Assembly: GCA_965243175.1 (NCBI GenBank)
Contig: OZ251532.1
Location: forward strand, 4,154,001-4,218,000
DNA: 64,000 nt
Direction: 5' to 3'
Source of the DNA: VXYL01 sp965243175
GTDB taxonomy: Bacteria; Pseudomonadota; Gammaproteobacteria; Pseudomonadales; Azotimanducaceae
The notes under the pieces: generated by a model
The model's database searches: none
Told to the model about the DNA's origin: nothing
What the model saw: the letters and a program-made list of their open reading frames with translations, nothing else
Position numbers and translations under genes: made by a program
In this document: positions 53,229-61,030 of the stretch, piece by piece
Numbering within the stretch: the stretch's first letter is position 1
Layout of the letters: each line of letters opens with the position of its first letter

Positions 53229-54089
53229 GTGAGCACGCACCGCGAACGGCAAGCGCTGCTCTACGCCTTGGCGAGCGTTGCGCTGTGGGCAACGGTGGCG
53301 ACCGGCTTCAAGCTGGGGCTGCGGGAACTCGCGCCGCTGCAACTGCTCTTCCTCGGCTGCTGCGTGGCGCTGGTCTTCTTCGCCGCGGCCCGCTGCGTGG
53401 TGACGGCGAAGCTCACCCCGCGCCAGCACTTGGCGAGCGCGCTGCTCGGTCTCGTCACGCCGTTCGCCTACTACCTCGTGCTGTTCGAGGCGTACGACCG
53501 CCTGCCGGCGCAGATCGCCCAGCCGCTCAACTACACTTGGGCCATCGCCATCGCGGTGCTCGCCGTTCCGATCCTCAAGCAGCGCCTCTCCGCCCGTGGC
53601 TGGCTGGGCGTGGGGGTGGGCTACGCGGGCGTGGCGGTGCTGCTGAGCCGAGGCGAGTTCACCGGATTCGGCGCGTTCGATGCGCTGGGCGTGGCCTTGG
53701 CGCTCTTCAGCACGCTCCTGTGGGCGGGCTACTGGATCGCCACGGTGCGGCTGCGCATCCCGCCGGTGCCGATGATGCTGAACGGCTTCGCGGTGGCGAC
53801 GCCGCTCGTCGCCGTGGTCTGCCACTTCGGGCCAGGGCTGCCCGCGTTGACCGCGCGCGCGCTTGGCTTCGGCGCCTGGGTGGGGCTGGTGGAGATCGGC
53901 GTCACCTTCCTGCTCTGGCAGCGGGCGCTGCGTCTGACTGCCAAGGCCGGGCGCATCAGCCAGCTCATCTTCCTCTCGCCGTTCCTCTCGCTGGTGCTGA
54001 TCGCCGTGGTGCTCGGCGAACGCATCCACCCGAGCGCGGTGCTTGGGCTGGCACTGATCGTCGGCGGCCTGGCTCTTTCGCGGCGTTGA
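53229..54089 (+). CDS. EamA-family (DMT) transporter
   Basis: A protein of 286 residues, read from GTG 53229 (MSTHRERQALLYALASVALW); the frame is open upstream but that part is not protein-like and overlaps the peroxiredoxin promoter. About ten membrane helices form two EamA repeats (ATVATGFKLGLRELAPLQLLF; GVGVGYAGVAVLL; LLWQRALRLTAKAGRISQL). It should export or exchange a small metabolite across the inner membrane. It lies just before the aminotransferase gene, so an amino or keto acid is a possible substrate. Confidence 0.88.
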   Translation: MSTHRERQALLYALASVALWATVATGFKLGLRELAPLQLLFLGCCVALVFFAAARCVVTAKLTPRQHLASALLGLVTPFAYYLVLFEAYDRLPAQIAQPLNYTWAIAIAVLAVPILKQRLSARGWLGVGVGYAGVAVLLSRGEFTGFGAFDALGVALALFSTLLWAGYWIATVRLRIPPVPMMLNGFAVATPLVAVVCHFGPGLPALTARALGFGAWVGLVEIGVTFLLWQRALRLTAKAGRISQLIFLSPFLSLVLIAVVLGERIHPSAVLGLALIVGGLALSRR

Positions 54090-54105
54090 CGATGCTCGGC
54101 GGGCA

Positions 54106-54111
54106 TACAAT
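54106..54111 (+). promoter_or_regulatory. -10 box of the aminotransferase gene
   Basis: TACAAT lies 36 bp before the ATG at 54148. The only TTGACG nearby (54086-54091) is 14 bp away, too close for a standard -35, so spacing or an activator must compensate. A GGGAGG ribosome site follows at about 54136. Confidence 0.35.
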
Positions 54112-54147
54112 CGCCAGCACTAGACGCTGCGAGCCGGGAGGCAGGCG

Positions 54148-55074
54148 ATGAGCGAGCGAACGATCTGGCGCGACGGCGAGTTCGTCCCTTGGCAGGACGC
54201 GACGGTGCATGTGCTTGCCCAGAGCCTGCAACGCGGCTCGCTCGCGTTCGACTACCTGAGCGTCCACGCCGCGAAGCGGGGAATCGCCATGTTCCGGGTG
54301 AGCGACCACGTGCAGCGCCTGCTGCGAACCTGCCACCTGGTCGGCCTGCCGCTCCACTACGCCGCGGACCAGCTGGTGGAAGCCTGCGCCGAAACCGTGC
54401 GCCGCAACCCAGGCGCCAGGTCCGTGAAGATCAGCGCCCTCATCCCCTCGGTGGAAGTGGACATCATCCCCCAGGACGCCCGCGTCTCCGTCTTCATCGC
54501 CGCCTACGAGAACCAAGCGGACATCATCGCCAAGAACCCCGGCGAGTTCCGCCGCGCATCGCAACTCACCCTCAAGATCGAACGCGAGAAATCCGCCCGC
54601 CGCGACGACCTGGTGCCACCCCACGCCAAAGTCGCCGCCAACTACACCGCCGCCATGACCGCCAAATGGCGCGCCCGCGAGGCAGGTTTCGACGACGTGA
54701 TCCTGCTGGACGAGGCGGGCTTGGTGACCGAAGCGCCAACCACCAACCTCTTCATGGTGGCAGCCAACGGCGAGTTCACCACGCCCCCCGGCAACAAGGT
54801 GCTGCTCGGCATCACCAGAAACACGATCATGGCCTTGGGAGCGGCACTCGACTGCCCATGCGTAGAGCGCGACATCGCCGTGGAGGAGCTGGCCAACGCC
54901 CGCGAGATATTCCTCTCCGGCACATCGGTGGGCGTCTGGCCGGTAGCAAGCATCGACGGCAAGCCGGTGGCCAACGGCCGCGTCGGCCCGAAGACAGAAC
55001 GCCTGCGCGACAAGTACTTCGCGGTGGTGCGCGGCGAAGAGACCGAGTTCGAGCACTGGCTGCACTACGTCTAG
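54148..55074 (+). CDS. class IV aminotransferase (IlvE/Dat-like)
   Basis: A protein of 308 residues from ATG 54148 with a GGGAGG ribosome site. The start IWRDGEFVPWQDATVHVLAQSL, the PLP lysine Lys161 in HAKVAANY, LLDEAGLVTEAPTTNLFMV and FLSGTSVGVWPV are class IV landmarks. The family covers branched-chain aminotransferase, D-amino-acid aminotransferase and aminodeoxychorismate lyase. Length and the DVILLDEAGLVTE segment favour a branched-chain-like enzyme, but the VAANY wording differs from the usual GGNY, so specificity is open. Cytoplasmic. Confidence 0.88.
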   Translation: MSERTIWRDGEFVPWQDATVHVLAQSLQRGSLAFDYLSVHAAKRGIAMFRVSDHVQRLLRTCHLVGLPLHYAADQLVEACAETVRRNPGARSVKISALIPSVEVDIIPQDARVSVFIAAYENQADIIAKNPGEFRRASQLTLKIEREKSARRDDLVPPHAKVAANYTAAMTAKWRAREAGFDDVILLDEAGLVTEAPTTNLFMVAANGEFTTPPGNKVLLGITRNTIMALGAALDCPCVERDIAVEELANAREIFLSGTSVGVWPVASIDGKPVANGRVGPKTERLRDKYFAVVRGEETEFEHWLHYV

Positions 55075-55137
55075 CCGCGGGGTTGCACGAAGGTCTGTGT
55101 TTGCACGCAATAAAATCAAGAAAATATGTACGGTGGG

Positions 55138-55227
55138 TGGCGGAGAGGCAGGGATTCGAACCCTGGGTGCCCGCGAGGACACACCTGATTTCGAGTCAGG
55201 CCCATTCGGCCGCTCTGGCACCTCTCC
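55138..55227 (-). tRNA. tRNA-Ser (anticodon CGA)
   Basis: Read on the minus strand, the acceptor arms GGAGAGG and CCTCTCC pair fully, with discriminator G and an encoded CCA (55138-55140). The anticodon stem CCTGA/TCAGG encloses CTCGAAA, giving anticodon CGA at 55191-55193, which reads UCG. The long variable arm (GTCCTCGCGGGCACC region) is the class II form expected for serine. The T arm CAGGG/CCCTG holds TTCGAAT. Confidence 0.95.
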
Positions 55228-55237
55228 TTCGAGAGCG

Positions 55238-55243
55238 ATTGTA
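55238..55243 (-). promoter_or_regulatory. -10 box of the tRNA-Ser gene
   Basis: TACAAT on the minus strand, ending 10 bp before the mature 5' end of tRNA-Ser. No good -35 hexamer is seen at 16-18 bp. Position suits transcription starting a few bases upstream of the tRNA. Confidence 0.45.
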
Positions 55244-55333
55244 CACGGCTGGAGTCGGCGTTCGATGCAGGAATGTCCTTGACAGCCGCACTCGAAATAG
55301 CGAGTTCCCGGCGTCGAACGGCACGGCACCATG

Positions 55334-55393
55334 TCAATCGGGGAAGAGGACGCCGCGCCAGCCGCGGTCGCTGTCCAGTGAAGGTGCGCGCAT
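55334..55393 (-). pseudogene. gene 3'-end fragment ending in RGWRGV motif
   Basis: The minus-strand frame ends SDRGWRGVLFPD and stop. The partial gene at the right edge of the window ends TRGWRGVILNGQR and stop, and the two share 18 of 19 bases over the RGWRG codons (55349-55367 and 63906-63924). This looks like a displaced 3' end of that gene family. The rest of the 307-bp gap 55228-55534 holds only the tRNA promoter; no hipB-like gene is present. Confidence 0.4.
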
Positions 55394-55534
55394 TGTTCGT
55401 GCCGCTGGCATGCCCTTGCGGCTGTGGGAGCGAGCGGGCCTAGCGATCCTGTACGGAGTGCTTGCATTCCGTCGCCACATCTTCCAGTTGCCGTGGTAGC
55501 GTGTTGCCAAGATGACCGGCTTTGGGGTGCGCGA

Positions 55535-56902
55535 GTGAGCGACGCGACGTTGGTCGTCAACATCGGTGGGGTTCCGGCGGTGCGTCTCGACCCGGCCGGC
55601 GGTCGCTTCGCCGCGCCGGACGCCGTCGAGTGGCTGGAGGCAGCGGATGCGCTCTCGTGCGGTTGGCGCCCACCCATAGCTGTCGGCCAACTGACGAACT
55701 GGCTGGAACACCTGCTGCCCGAGAACGGTCGGCTGCTGCACGCCAGGCAGCGCGCGAACGCCGCCCTGCGCAAGCACGGCTTCATGCGGGAAGCGGGCGG
55801 GCCAGCCGACATTCTATGGGGAAACGCCGATGCCGAGTGTCCCGGCGCGGCCGGCGTCGGCGCCGAACTCGGCGGCGCCGAACTCGCCAGCGAGACACTC
55901 GCCGAAAGTCCCGCGTTGGCGGCGGACGAGATCGGCAAGCTGGTGCGCTGGGCGGCTTTCGAGACGGCGAACAGCGGACCGCGGCCGGTGCCGCCGGACT
56001 TCCCTTCCCGCACGTCGTTGAGCGGCATGCGGCCCAAGCTCGGCCTGCACCGCGATCCGGCGACCGGTTTCTGGCATGTGGCGCACGCCAGACGCCTCAG
56101 CACCCACGTCGTCAAGCTCGAAGACACGCCGGATCTTCCCGGCGAGGCCGTCGCCGAGTCGGTGAGCATGCGCGCGTTGGGCTACGCGGGCGTGGCCGTC
56201 GCGGAGACGGTGGTGCGCGTCTGGGGCGGCCGGTCGTGCATTCTCGGCCGGCGCACGGATCGAGTCACGCAGGGCGGCGCCGTGATCGCCAGGCATCAGG
56301 AAGAGTGGGGACAAGCCGCGTGCCTCGGAACGCCCGAGAAGTTCAGCCATCAGCGCGAAGATCCCGGGTGGGCGGCGTTCCATGCCATGCTGGCGGCGTG
56401 TTCGGCCGCGAAGGAAGCGGCGGACGCGGCGTTCGTCAAGGTTCTGATCGCCTGCGCTCTGATCGCGCACACGGACTTGCACCGGCAGAATATCGGCTTC
56501 CTGCACACCGGCATGACCGGCGACGGCCCGCGCTGCGCTATCGCGCCGATGTACGACGTGTCCTGCGCCGATGGACGCCCGGACGACTACGCCGAGACGT
56601 TCGCGATTCCGATTGGCGGCGCGACAAGCCCGACGCGCTTCAACGCCGCTGCGGTCGGCGACCTCGCGGAGAGCTGCGGAATCGACGGCGAACACGCCAC
56701 CGCCTTGGCGCTGGACATCGCCGGCAGGCTGCCGAACGCCGTGGAGCAGGCCAAGCGCGACAGCGCCCAGCTGGACGAACGGCGGTCGCAAGCGGACGTC
56801 AACCAACGCCTCGAAGCAATGGCCACGGGGGTCGAGTCGCGCTGCCTGCGGCTCGAACACGACCTGCGCACGAGGGGGGCGCGACAAACGCGAGGCCGTT
56901 GA
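55535..56902 (+). CDS. HipA-like Ser/Thr kinase without adjacent HipB
   Basis: A protein of 455 residues from GTG 55535. Landmarks of the HipA kinase fold: the P-loop-like TSLSGMRPKLGL (residues 160-171), HVVKLEDTPDLPGEAVAES, the RRTDRV...ARHQEEWGQA block, the catalytic loop HTDLHRQNIGF (Asp314, Asn319) and metal-binding Asp341 in APMYDVSCAD. HipA toxins phosphorylate glutamyl-tRNA synthetase or other targets and are held in check by the DNA-binding antitoxin HipB. No helix-turn-helix gene lies on either side, so this is a solitary or differently controlled member. Cytoplasmic. Confidence 0.83.
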   Translation: MSDATLVVNIGGVPAVRLDPAGGRFAAPDAVEWLEAADALSCGWRPPIAVGQLTNWLEHLLPENGRLLHARQRANAALRKHGFMREAGGPADILWGNADAECPGAAGVGAELGGAELASETLAESPALAADEIGKLVRWAAFETANSGPRPVPPDFPSRTSLSGMRPKLGLHRDPATGFWHVAHARRLSTHVVKLEDTPDLPGEAVAESVSMRALGYAGVAVAETVVRVWGGRSCILGRRTDRVTQGGAVIARHQEEWGQAACLGTPEKFSHQREDPGWAAFHAMLAACSAAKEAADAAFVKVLIACALIAHTDLHRQNIGFLHTGMTGDGPRCAIAPMYDVSCADGRPDDYAETFAIPIGGATSPTRFNAAAVGDLAESCGIDGEHATALALDIAGRLPNAVEQAKRDSAQLDERRSQADVNQRLEAMATGVESRCLRLEHDLRTRGARQTRGR

Positions 56903-56918
56903 AGGTTGGCGGGCGAGT

Positions 56919-58535
56919 TCAGGCGGTCGGCGAATCGTCACTGGACGCGATCAGGCCCGCTGCTTCGTCGGCTTGGGCCGCAGCGCGTTCGCGCTTGCTC
57001 GCGTCGCCCATGCCGCCGCCGCCGGGCGTTTCCAGCACCAGCGTGGCGCCGGCTGGGACGATGTCTTTCCCCTTGCCGCGCAGTTCGGCGCCGCCCTTGA
57101 TGTAGACGCGGCCGGGGGCGCCGCTCTCCCCTCCCCCTCGGCCCCGGGCCGGGTGGCCGATGCGGTCGAACATCTTCGAGATGACGAACGCCGCGCCTTG
57201 CGCGTGGACGACCTCGATCACCTGGCCGAGGCCGCCGCGGTGTTCGCCGGCGCCGCCCGATCCCGGGCGGTACTCGCGGCGCCTGAAGACGAGCGGCGCG
57301 GTCACTTCGTTCACTTCGGTGGGGGTGGTGCGCACGCCCGATGGGAAGGCGGTGGTGGAGAGGCCATCCTTCGCCGGGCGCGCACCGGTGCCGCCGTTGA
57401 AGATCGGGTTGACGACGAACGGTTCGCCTTCGCCGCCAACGTTGCGCAGCACCGGATTCCAGATGCACGACGCGCCTTCCGCCGGAGCGACGCCGGGCAG
57501 CGCCTGCTCCAAGCAGCCGAGCACCACGTCCGGCAGCATCTGGCCGATGGCGTGGCGGGCGGAGACCGGCGCCGGGAACTCGGCGTTCAGGATGCAGCCG
57601 GCCGGGGCGCGAACGGTCACCAGCGCCAGCGAACCGGCGTTGTTCGGCACGTCGTTGCCGACCACGCAGCGCACGCCGAAGGAGGCGTAGGCTTCCGTGT
57701 AGTTGAGCGGCACGTTGATGCCGAAGGGCGAGAGGCCGGAGGTGCCGGCGAAGTCCACGTCGATGGCGTCGCCAGCCACGGCGAGGGCGCAGGCGAGATG
57801 CACCGGCTGGTCGTAGCCATCCACGTCCATCGTCTGGCGGTAGACGCCGTCCGGCACCGCGCGAATCTGCTTCGCCATGGCGTTGCGCGACGTCTCGATG
57901 ATCCAGCGCCCGGTCGCTTGCAGGTCCTCTAGGCCGAACTCGCGGAGCATGGCGAGGAGCGCCTGGGCGCCGTTGCGGTTGCAGGCCGTGAGCGAGTGCA
58001 GGTCGCCCTCCGCCACCAGCGGATCGCGGACGTTCGCGGCGAGAATCCGCATCAACGCCAGATTCGGCTCGCCGCGGTCGTAGAGCTTCATGATCGGAAT
58101 CCGCAAGCCTTCCTCGAAGAGCTCGCCGGCGTCCGGGCCGAAGCCGCGCCCGCCGACGTCGGCGATGTGGCTGGTGGCGGCGAACAGCGCCAGCGGGCGT
58201 TCGTTGGCGAACACCGGCGTCACCACGGTGAAGTCGTTCAGGTGGCCGGTGCCGTGCCACGGGTCGTTGGTGACCAGCACGTCGCCCGGCGCCAGCTCGC
58301 GCAGCGGATAGGCGGCGAGGAACTTGCCGACGCTCGCCGCCATCGCGTTGACGTGGCCCGGCGTGCCCGTGACGGCTTGGGCCAGCATCGCGCCGTCGGT
58401 CGCGAAGACGCCTGCCGAGAGATCGCCGGCTTCGCGCACGACGGTCGAGAAGGCGGTGCGCATGAGCGTCTGCGCCTGCTCCTCGACGACGGCGAGGAGG
58501 CGGCTCCAGACCAGCTGATTTCGGAGCTCGCTCAT
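56919..58535 (-). CDS. hyuB: hydantoinase/oxoprolinase subunit B
   Basis: A protein of 538 residues from ATG 58535, overlapping the HyuA stop by ATGA. MRTAFSTVVREAGDLSAGVF, DVLVTNDPWHGTGHLNDFTVV, SHIADVGGRGFGPDAGEL and the late PGGGGMGDASKRE end are characteristic of the HyuB/oxoprolinase B family. With HyuA it forms an ATP-dependent enzyme that opens cyclic amides (hydantoins, 5-oxoproline, N-methylhydantoin) or, in the related acetone carboxylase group, carboxylates ketones. Last gene of the leftward operon. Cytoplasmic. Confidence 0.93.
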   Translation of the reverse strand: MSELRNQLVWSRLLAVVEEQAQTLMRTAFSTVVREAGDLSAGVFATDGAMLAQAVTGTPGHVNAMAASVGKFLAAYPLRELAPGDVLVTNDPWHGTGHLNDFTVVTPVFANERPLALFAATSHIADVGGRGFGPDAGELFEEGLRIPIMKLYDRGEPNLALMRILAANVRDPLVAEGDLHSLTACNRNGAQALLAMLREFGLEDLQATGRWIIETSRNAMAKQIRAVPDGVYRQTMDVDGYDQPVHLACALAVAGDAIDVDFAGTSGLSPFGINVPLNYTEAYASFGVRCVVGNDVPNNAGSLALVTVRAPAGCILNAEFPAPVSARHAIGQMLPDVVLGCLEQALPGVAPAEGASCIWNPVLRNVGGEGEPFVVNPIFNGGTGARPAKDGLSTTAFPSGVRTTPTEVNEVTAPLVFRRREYRPGSGGAGEHRGGLGQVIEVVHAQGAAFVISKMFDRIGHPARGRGGGESGAPGRVYIKGGAELRGKGKDIVPAGATLVLETPGGGGMGDASKRERAAAQADEAAGLIASSDDSPTA

Positions 58536-60601
58536 GGTGCCTTTTCCGAGGCTGCGGCCTCTGCGGGTTCCGTGAGCGTTCGTCGCACGACGATGTTGCC
58601 GACCGCATCGACGCGCGCCGTGAAGCCGGCGGGAACGACGGTCACGGTTTGATCTTCCACGATCGTACATGGCCCGGCCAGTTGATCGCCCGAAGCCAAG
58701 GCGTCGCGTTCGACACGCGCCGGGCGGCTCTCGGCTTCGTTTCGTGCCGACGGAGACGTGGACTGTATGGCGAACGAAAGCGGTGGTGTCGGCGCTCGCA
58801 AGGTGAGCGTCCAGCTCAGCACCTCCACGTCCAAGCCGTCGATCAGGCGGCCGTAGAGCGCCTCGTAGGCGGCGTCGAACGCTTCGCGGAGGGCGGACGC
58901 CGCCAGCGGTTCCGGCACGTCCACGGCGATCTCGAAACCCTGGCCGAGGTAGCGCATGTAGGCACGGCGCGTTTCCTCCAGCTCGCCGCCGACCACCGCG
59001 CCGACCACGGCATGGGCCTCGGCGCGCATGTCGGCCATCACCGAAGTCGCCACCGCGGGCTGGAACTCAGAGAGGCGCATGTGGCGGCTGCGCACGACCT
59101 CGAAAGCCACCGGCGCGGCCAGAAAGCCCATCGCCGAACCCACGCCGGCGGCGGGCGGCACCAGCACGGCTTCGAGGGCCAGCTTCTCGGCGATGCGGGC
59201 GGCGTGGATGGGCGCCGCGCCGCCGAAGGCGATGAGCGTTCTGCCGCTCATGTCCCTGCCCCACTCGGCGGCGTGGGCGCGGGCCGCAGCGGCCATGTTT
59301 TCGTCGACGACTTCGCCGACGGCCTCCGCCGCGTCCGGCACGGCGAGCGAAGCGCCTTGCCACGGCGCGGCGATGTCGCGTTCGACGGCGCGTTGCGCGG
59401 CATCCGCATCTAACGCGATGGCGCCGCCAGCGAAGCGGGACGGGTCGAGACGGCCCTGCAGCAGGTCCGCGTCGGTCACCGTGGCATGGACGCCGCCGCG
59501 TCCGTAGCAGGCCGGGCCGGGCATCGAACCCGCGCTCTGGGGCCCGACTTGAAGTCGGCCGACGCCGTCCACCGATGCTATCGAGCCGCCGCCAGCGCCG
59601 ATCTCCACCATTTCGATCACCGGGATGCGCACCGGCAGGCCGCTGCCCTTGCGGAACCGATAGCTGCGGCCCACCTCGAACGAGCGCGATTCCTGAGGTT
59701 GACCATCGTCGATCAAGCAGATCTTCGCGGTGGTACCGCCCATGTCCAGCGAGACGACCCGGGCCAAGCCGAGATCTTGGGCAATGCGGGCTGCGAGAAT
59801 GGCACCGCCGGCGGGGCCGGATTCGACCAGCCGGATCGGGAACTCCCGCGCGGTCTCCAATGCGGCGAGGCCGCCGCCGGAGGTCATCATCAAGAAGGGG
59901 CAAGCGATGCCGAGTTCGGCCAAGCGCCGCTGCATGTCCGCGAGATAGCGCGACATCAGCGGCTTCACGTAGGCGTTGGCGCAGGCGGTGGAGAAGCGTT
60001 CGAACTCGCGTATCTCCGGGCAGACTTCGCTCGCCAGCGTGATGGAGATGCCCGGCAGCGCCTCGGCAAGCACGTCGCGGGTCAGCAGCTCGTGGGCGGG
60101 GTTGGCGTAGCCGTGCAGGAAGCCGACAGCGACGCTCTCGATGCGTTCTTGGCGCAACGTCGGCACGAGCGCCCGCACGGCCTCGGCGGCGAGGGGCACG
60201 AGGGCTTCGCCGGCCGCGTTCATGCGCTCGGCCACGGTGAGCCGCCAAGGTCTCGGCACCAGCGGCAGCGGGCGGTCGATGTTCACGTCGTACTGCTCGA
60301 AGCGGTTCTCGAACGCCATTTCCAGCACGTCGCGATGCCCCTCGGTGGTCACCAGCGCCGTGCGGGCGCCGCGGCGTTCGATGATGGCGTTGGTCGCCAG
60401 CGTGGTGCCGTGCAGCACCACGCCGACGTCCGCCGGGGTTCGCCCGGCGCGCTCAAGCACTTCGCGCAGGCCGTGCAGCGCTCCGGCGGCCGGTTCGGCA
60501 TGGGTGGTGAGCACCTTGGTGGAGACGTGGCGACCGTCCGTTTCCAGAACCACGTCCGTGAACGTGCCGCCAATGTCCACCGCCACGCGGTCGTCAGCCA
60601 T
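58532..60601 (-). CDS. hyuA: hydantoinase/oxoprolinase subunit A
   Basis: A protein of 689 residues from ATG 60601. It has the ASKHA-type ATPase features of HyuA: VAVDIGGTFTDVVLE at the start, LHGTTLATNAIIERRGARTALVTTEGHRDVLEM, SGPAGGAILAARIAQDLG and SLDMGGTTAKICLI. It provides ATP-dependent activation for ring opening of a cyclic amide together with HyuB. The start overlaps the zinc-finger gene by 8 nt (ATGGCTGA) and the stop overlaps hyuB, so all three are coupled. Cytoplasmic. Confidence 0.93.
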   Translation of the reverse strand: MADDRVAVDIGGTFTDVVLETDGRHVSTKVLTTHAEPAAGALHGLREVLERAGRTPADVGVVLHGTTLATNAIIERRGARTALVTTEGHRDVLEMAFENRFEQYDVNIDRPLPLVPRPWRLTVAERMNAAGEALVPLAAEAVRALVPTLRQERIESVAVGFLHGYANPAHELLTRDVLAEALPGISITLASEVCPEIREFERFSTACANAYVKPLMSRYLADMQRRLAELGIACPFLMMTSGGGLAALETAREFPIRLVESGPAGGAILAARIAQDLGLARVVSLDMGGTTAKICLIDDGQPQESRSFEVGRSYRFRKGSGLPVRIPVIEMVEIGAGGGSIASVDGVGRLQVGPQSAGSMPGPACYGRGGVHATVTDADLLQGRLDPSRFAGGAIALDADAAQRAVERDIAAPWQGASLAVPDAAEAVGEVVDENMAAAARAHAAEWGRDMSGRTLIAFGGAAPIHAARIAEKLALEAVLVPPAAGVGSAMGFLAAPVAFEVVRSRHMRLSEFQPAVATSVMADMRAEAHAVVGAVVGGELEETRRAYMRYLGQGFEIAVDVPEPLAASALREAFDAAYEALYGRLIDGLDVEVLSWTLTLRAPTPPLSFAIQSTSPSARNEAESRPARVERDALASGDQLAGPCTIVEDQTVTVVPAGFTARVDAVGNIVVRRTLTEPAEAAASEKAP

Positions 60602-60989
60602 CGGCACTCTCGTTGGGGCCGAACGTTGAAGACGGCATCTCGAAGTAGAGGTGGTAGTGCGCCGCGCAGCCGGGGTTGAACGCCGCATGGCAACGCGGGC
60701 ACGAGCTCCCCGACTCCAAGTACGCCGCGATGCTCATGGACAGGCCGCAGACGCCGCAGAGCACGGCCTGCGCCGAGCGCTCGGCGAGCGGCCACACCTG
60801 CGGCTCGTGGTCGGCGAGGGCGCGGTGGCACTCGATGCACGGATGCCAGACACCGCAACATCTGAACTTGAGTGCCACCACGTCCAACGGCGAGTGGTAG
60901 TGGGCGCAACGGGTCTGCGCGTCCACGTCCAAGCCGACGACGCGCACACCGTGGCACGTCGTCTCGCTAACGACGCCTGCGCCCTGCAC
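60594..60989 (-). CDS. CHY zinc-finger protein
   Basis: A protein of about 131 residues. The start is uncertain; GTG 60989 is used because it leaves a short gap after the oxidoreductase stop (61031), but no ribosome site is obvious. It carries CHGVRVVGLDVDAQTRCAHY, FRCCGVWHPCIECHRALADHEPQVWP, VLCGVCGLSMS and SSCPRCHAAFNPGCAAHYHLYF, giving the Cys/His pattern of a CHY zinc finger, a family related to yeast Hot13, which aids oxidative folding and zinc handling. In this operon it may help metal-centre assembly; that is a guess. Cytoplasmic by appearance. Confidence 0.75.
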   Translation of the reverse strand: MQGAGVVSETTCHGVRVVGLDVDAQTRCAHYHSPLDVVALKFRCCGVWHPCIECHRALADHEPQVWPLAERSAQAVLCGVCGLSMSIAAYLESGSSCPRCHAAFNPGCAAHYHLYFEMPSSTFGPNESADG

Positions 60990-61030
60990 GATGCCGCGGC
61001 GCAGCAGTTGCCGGGCGGTCTGGGCTGCGC

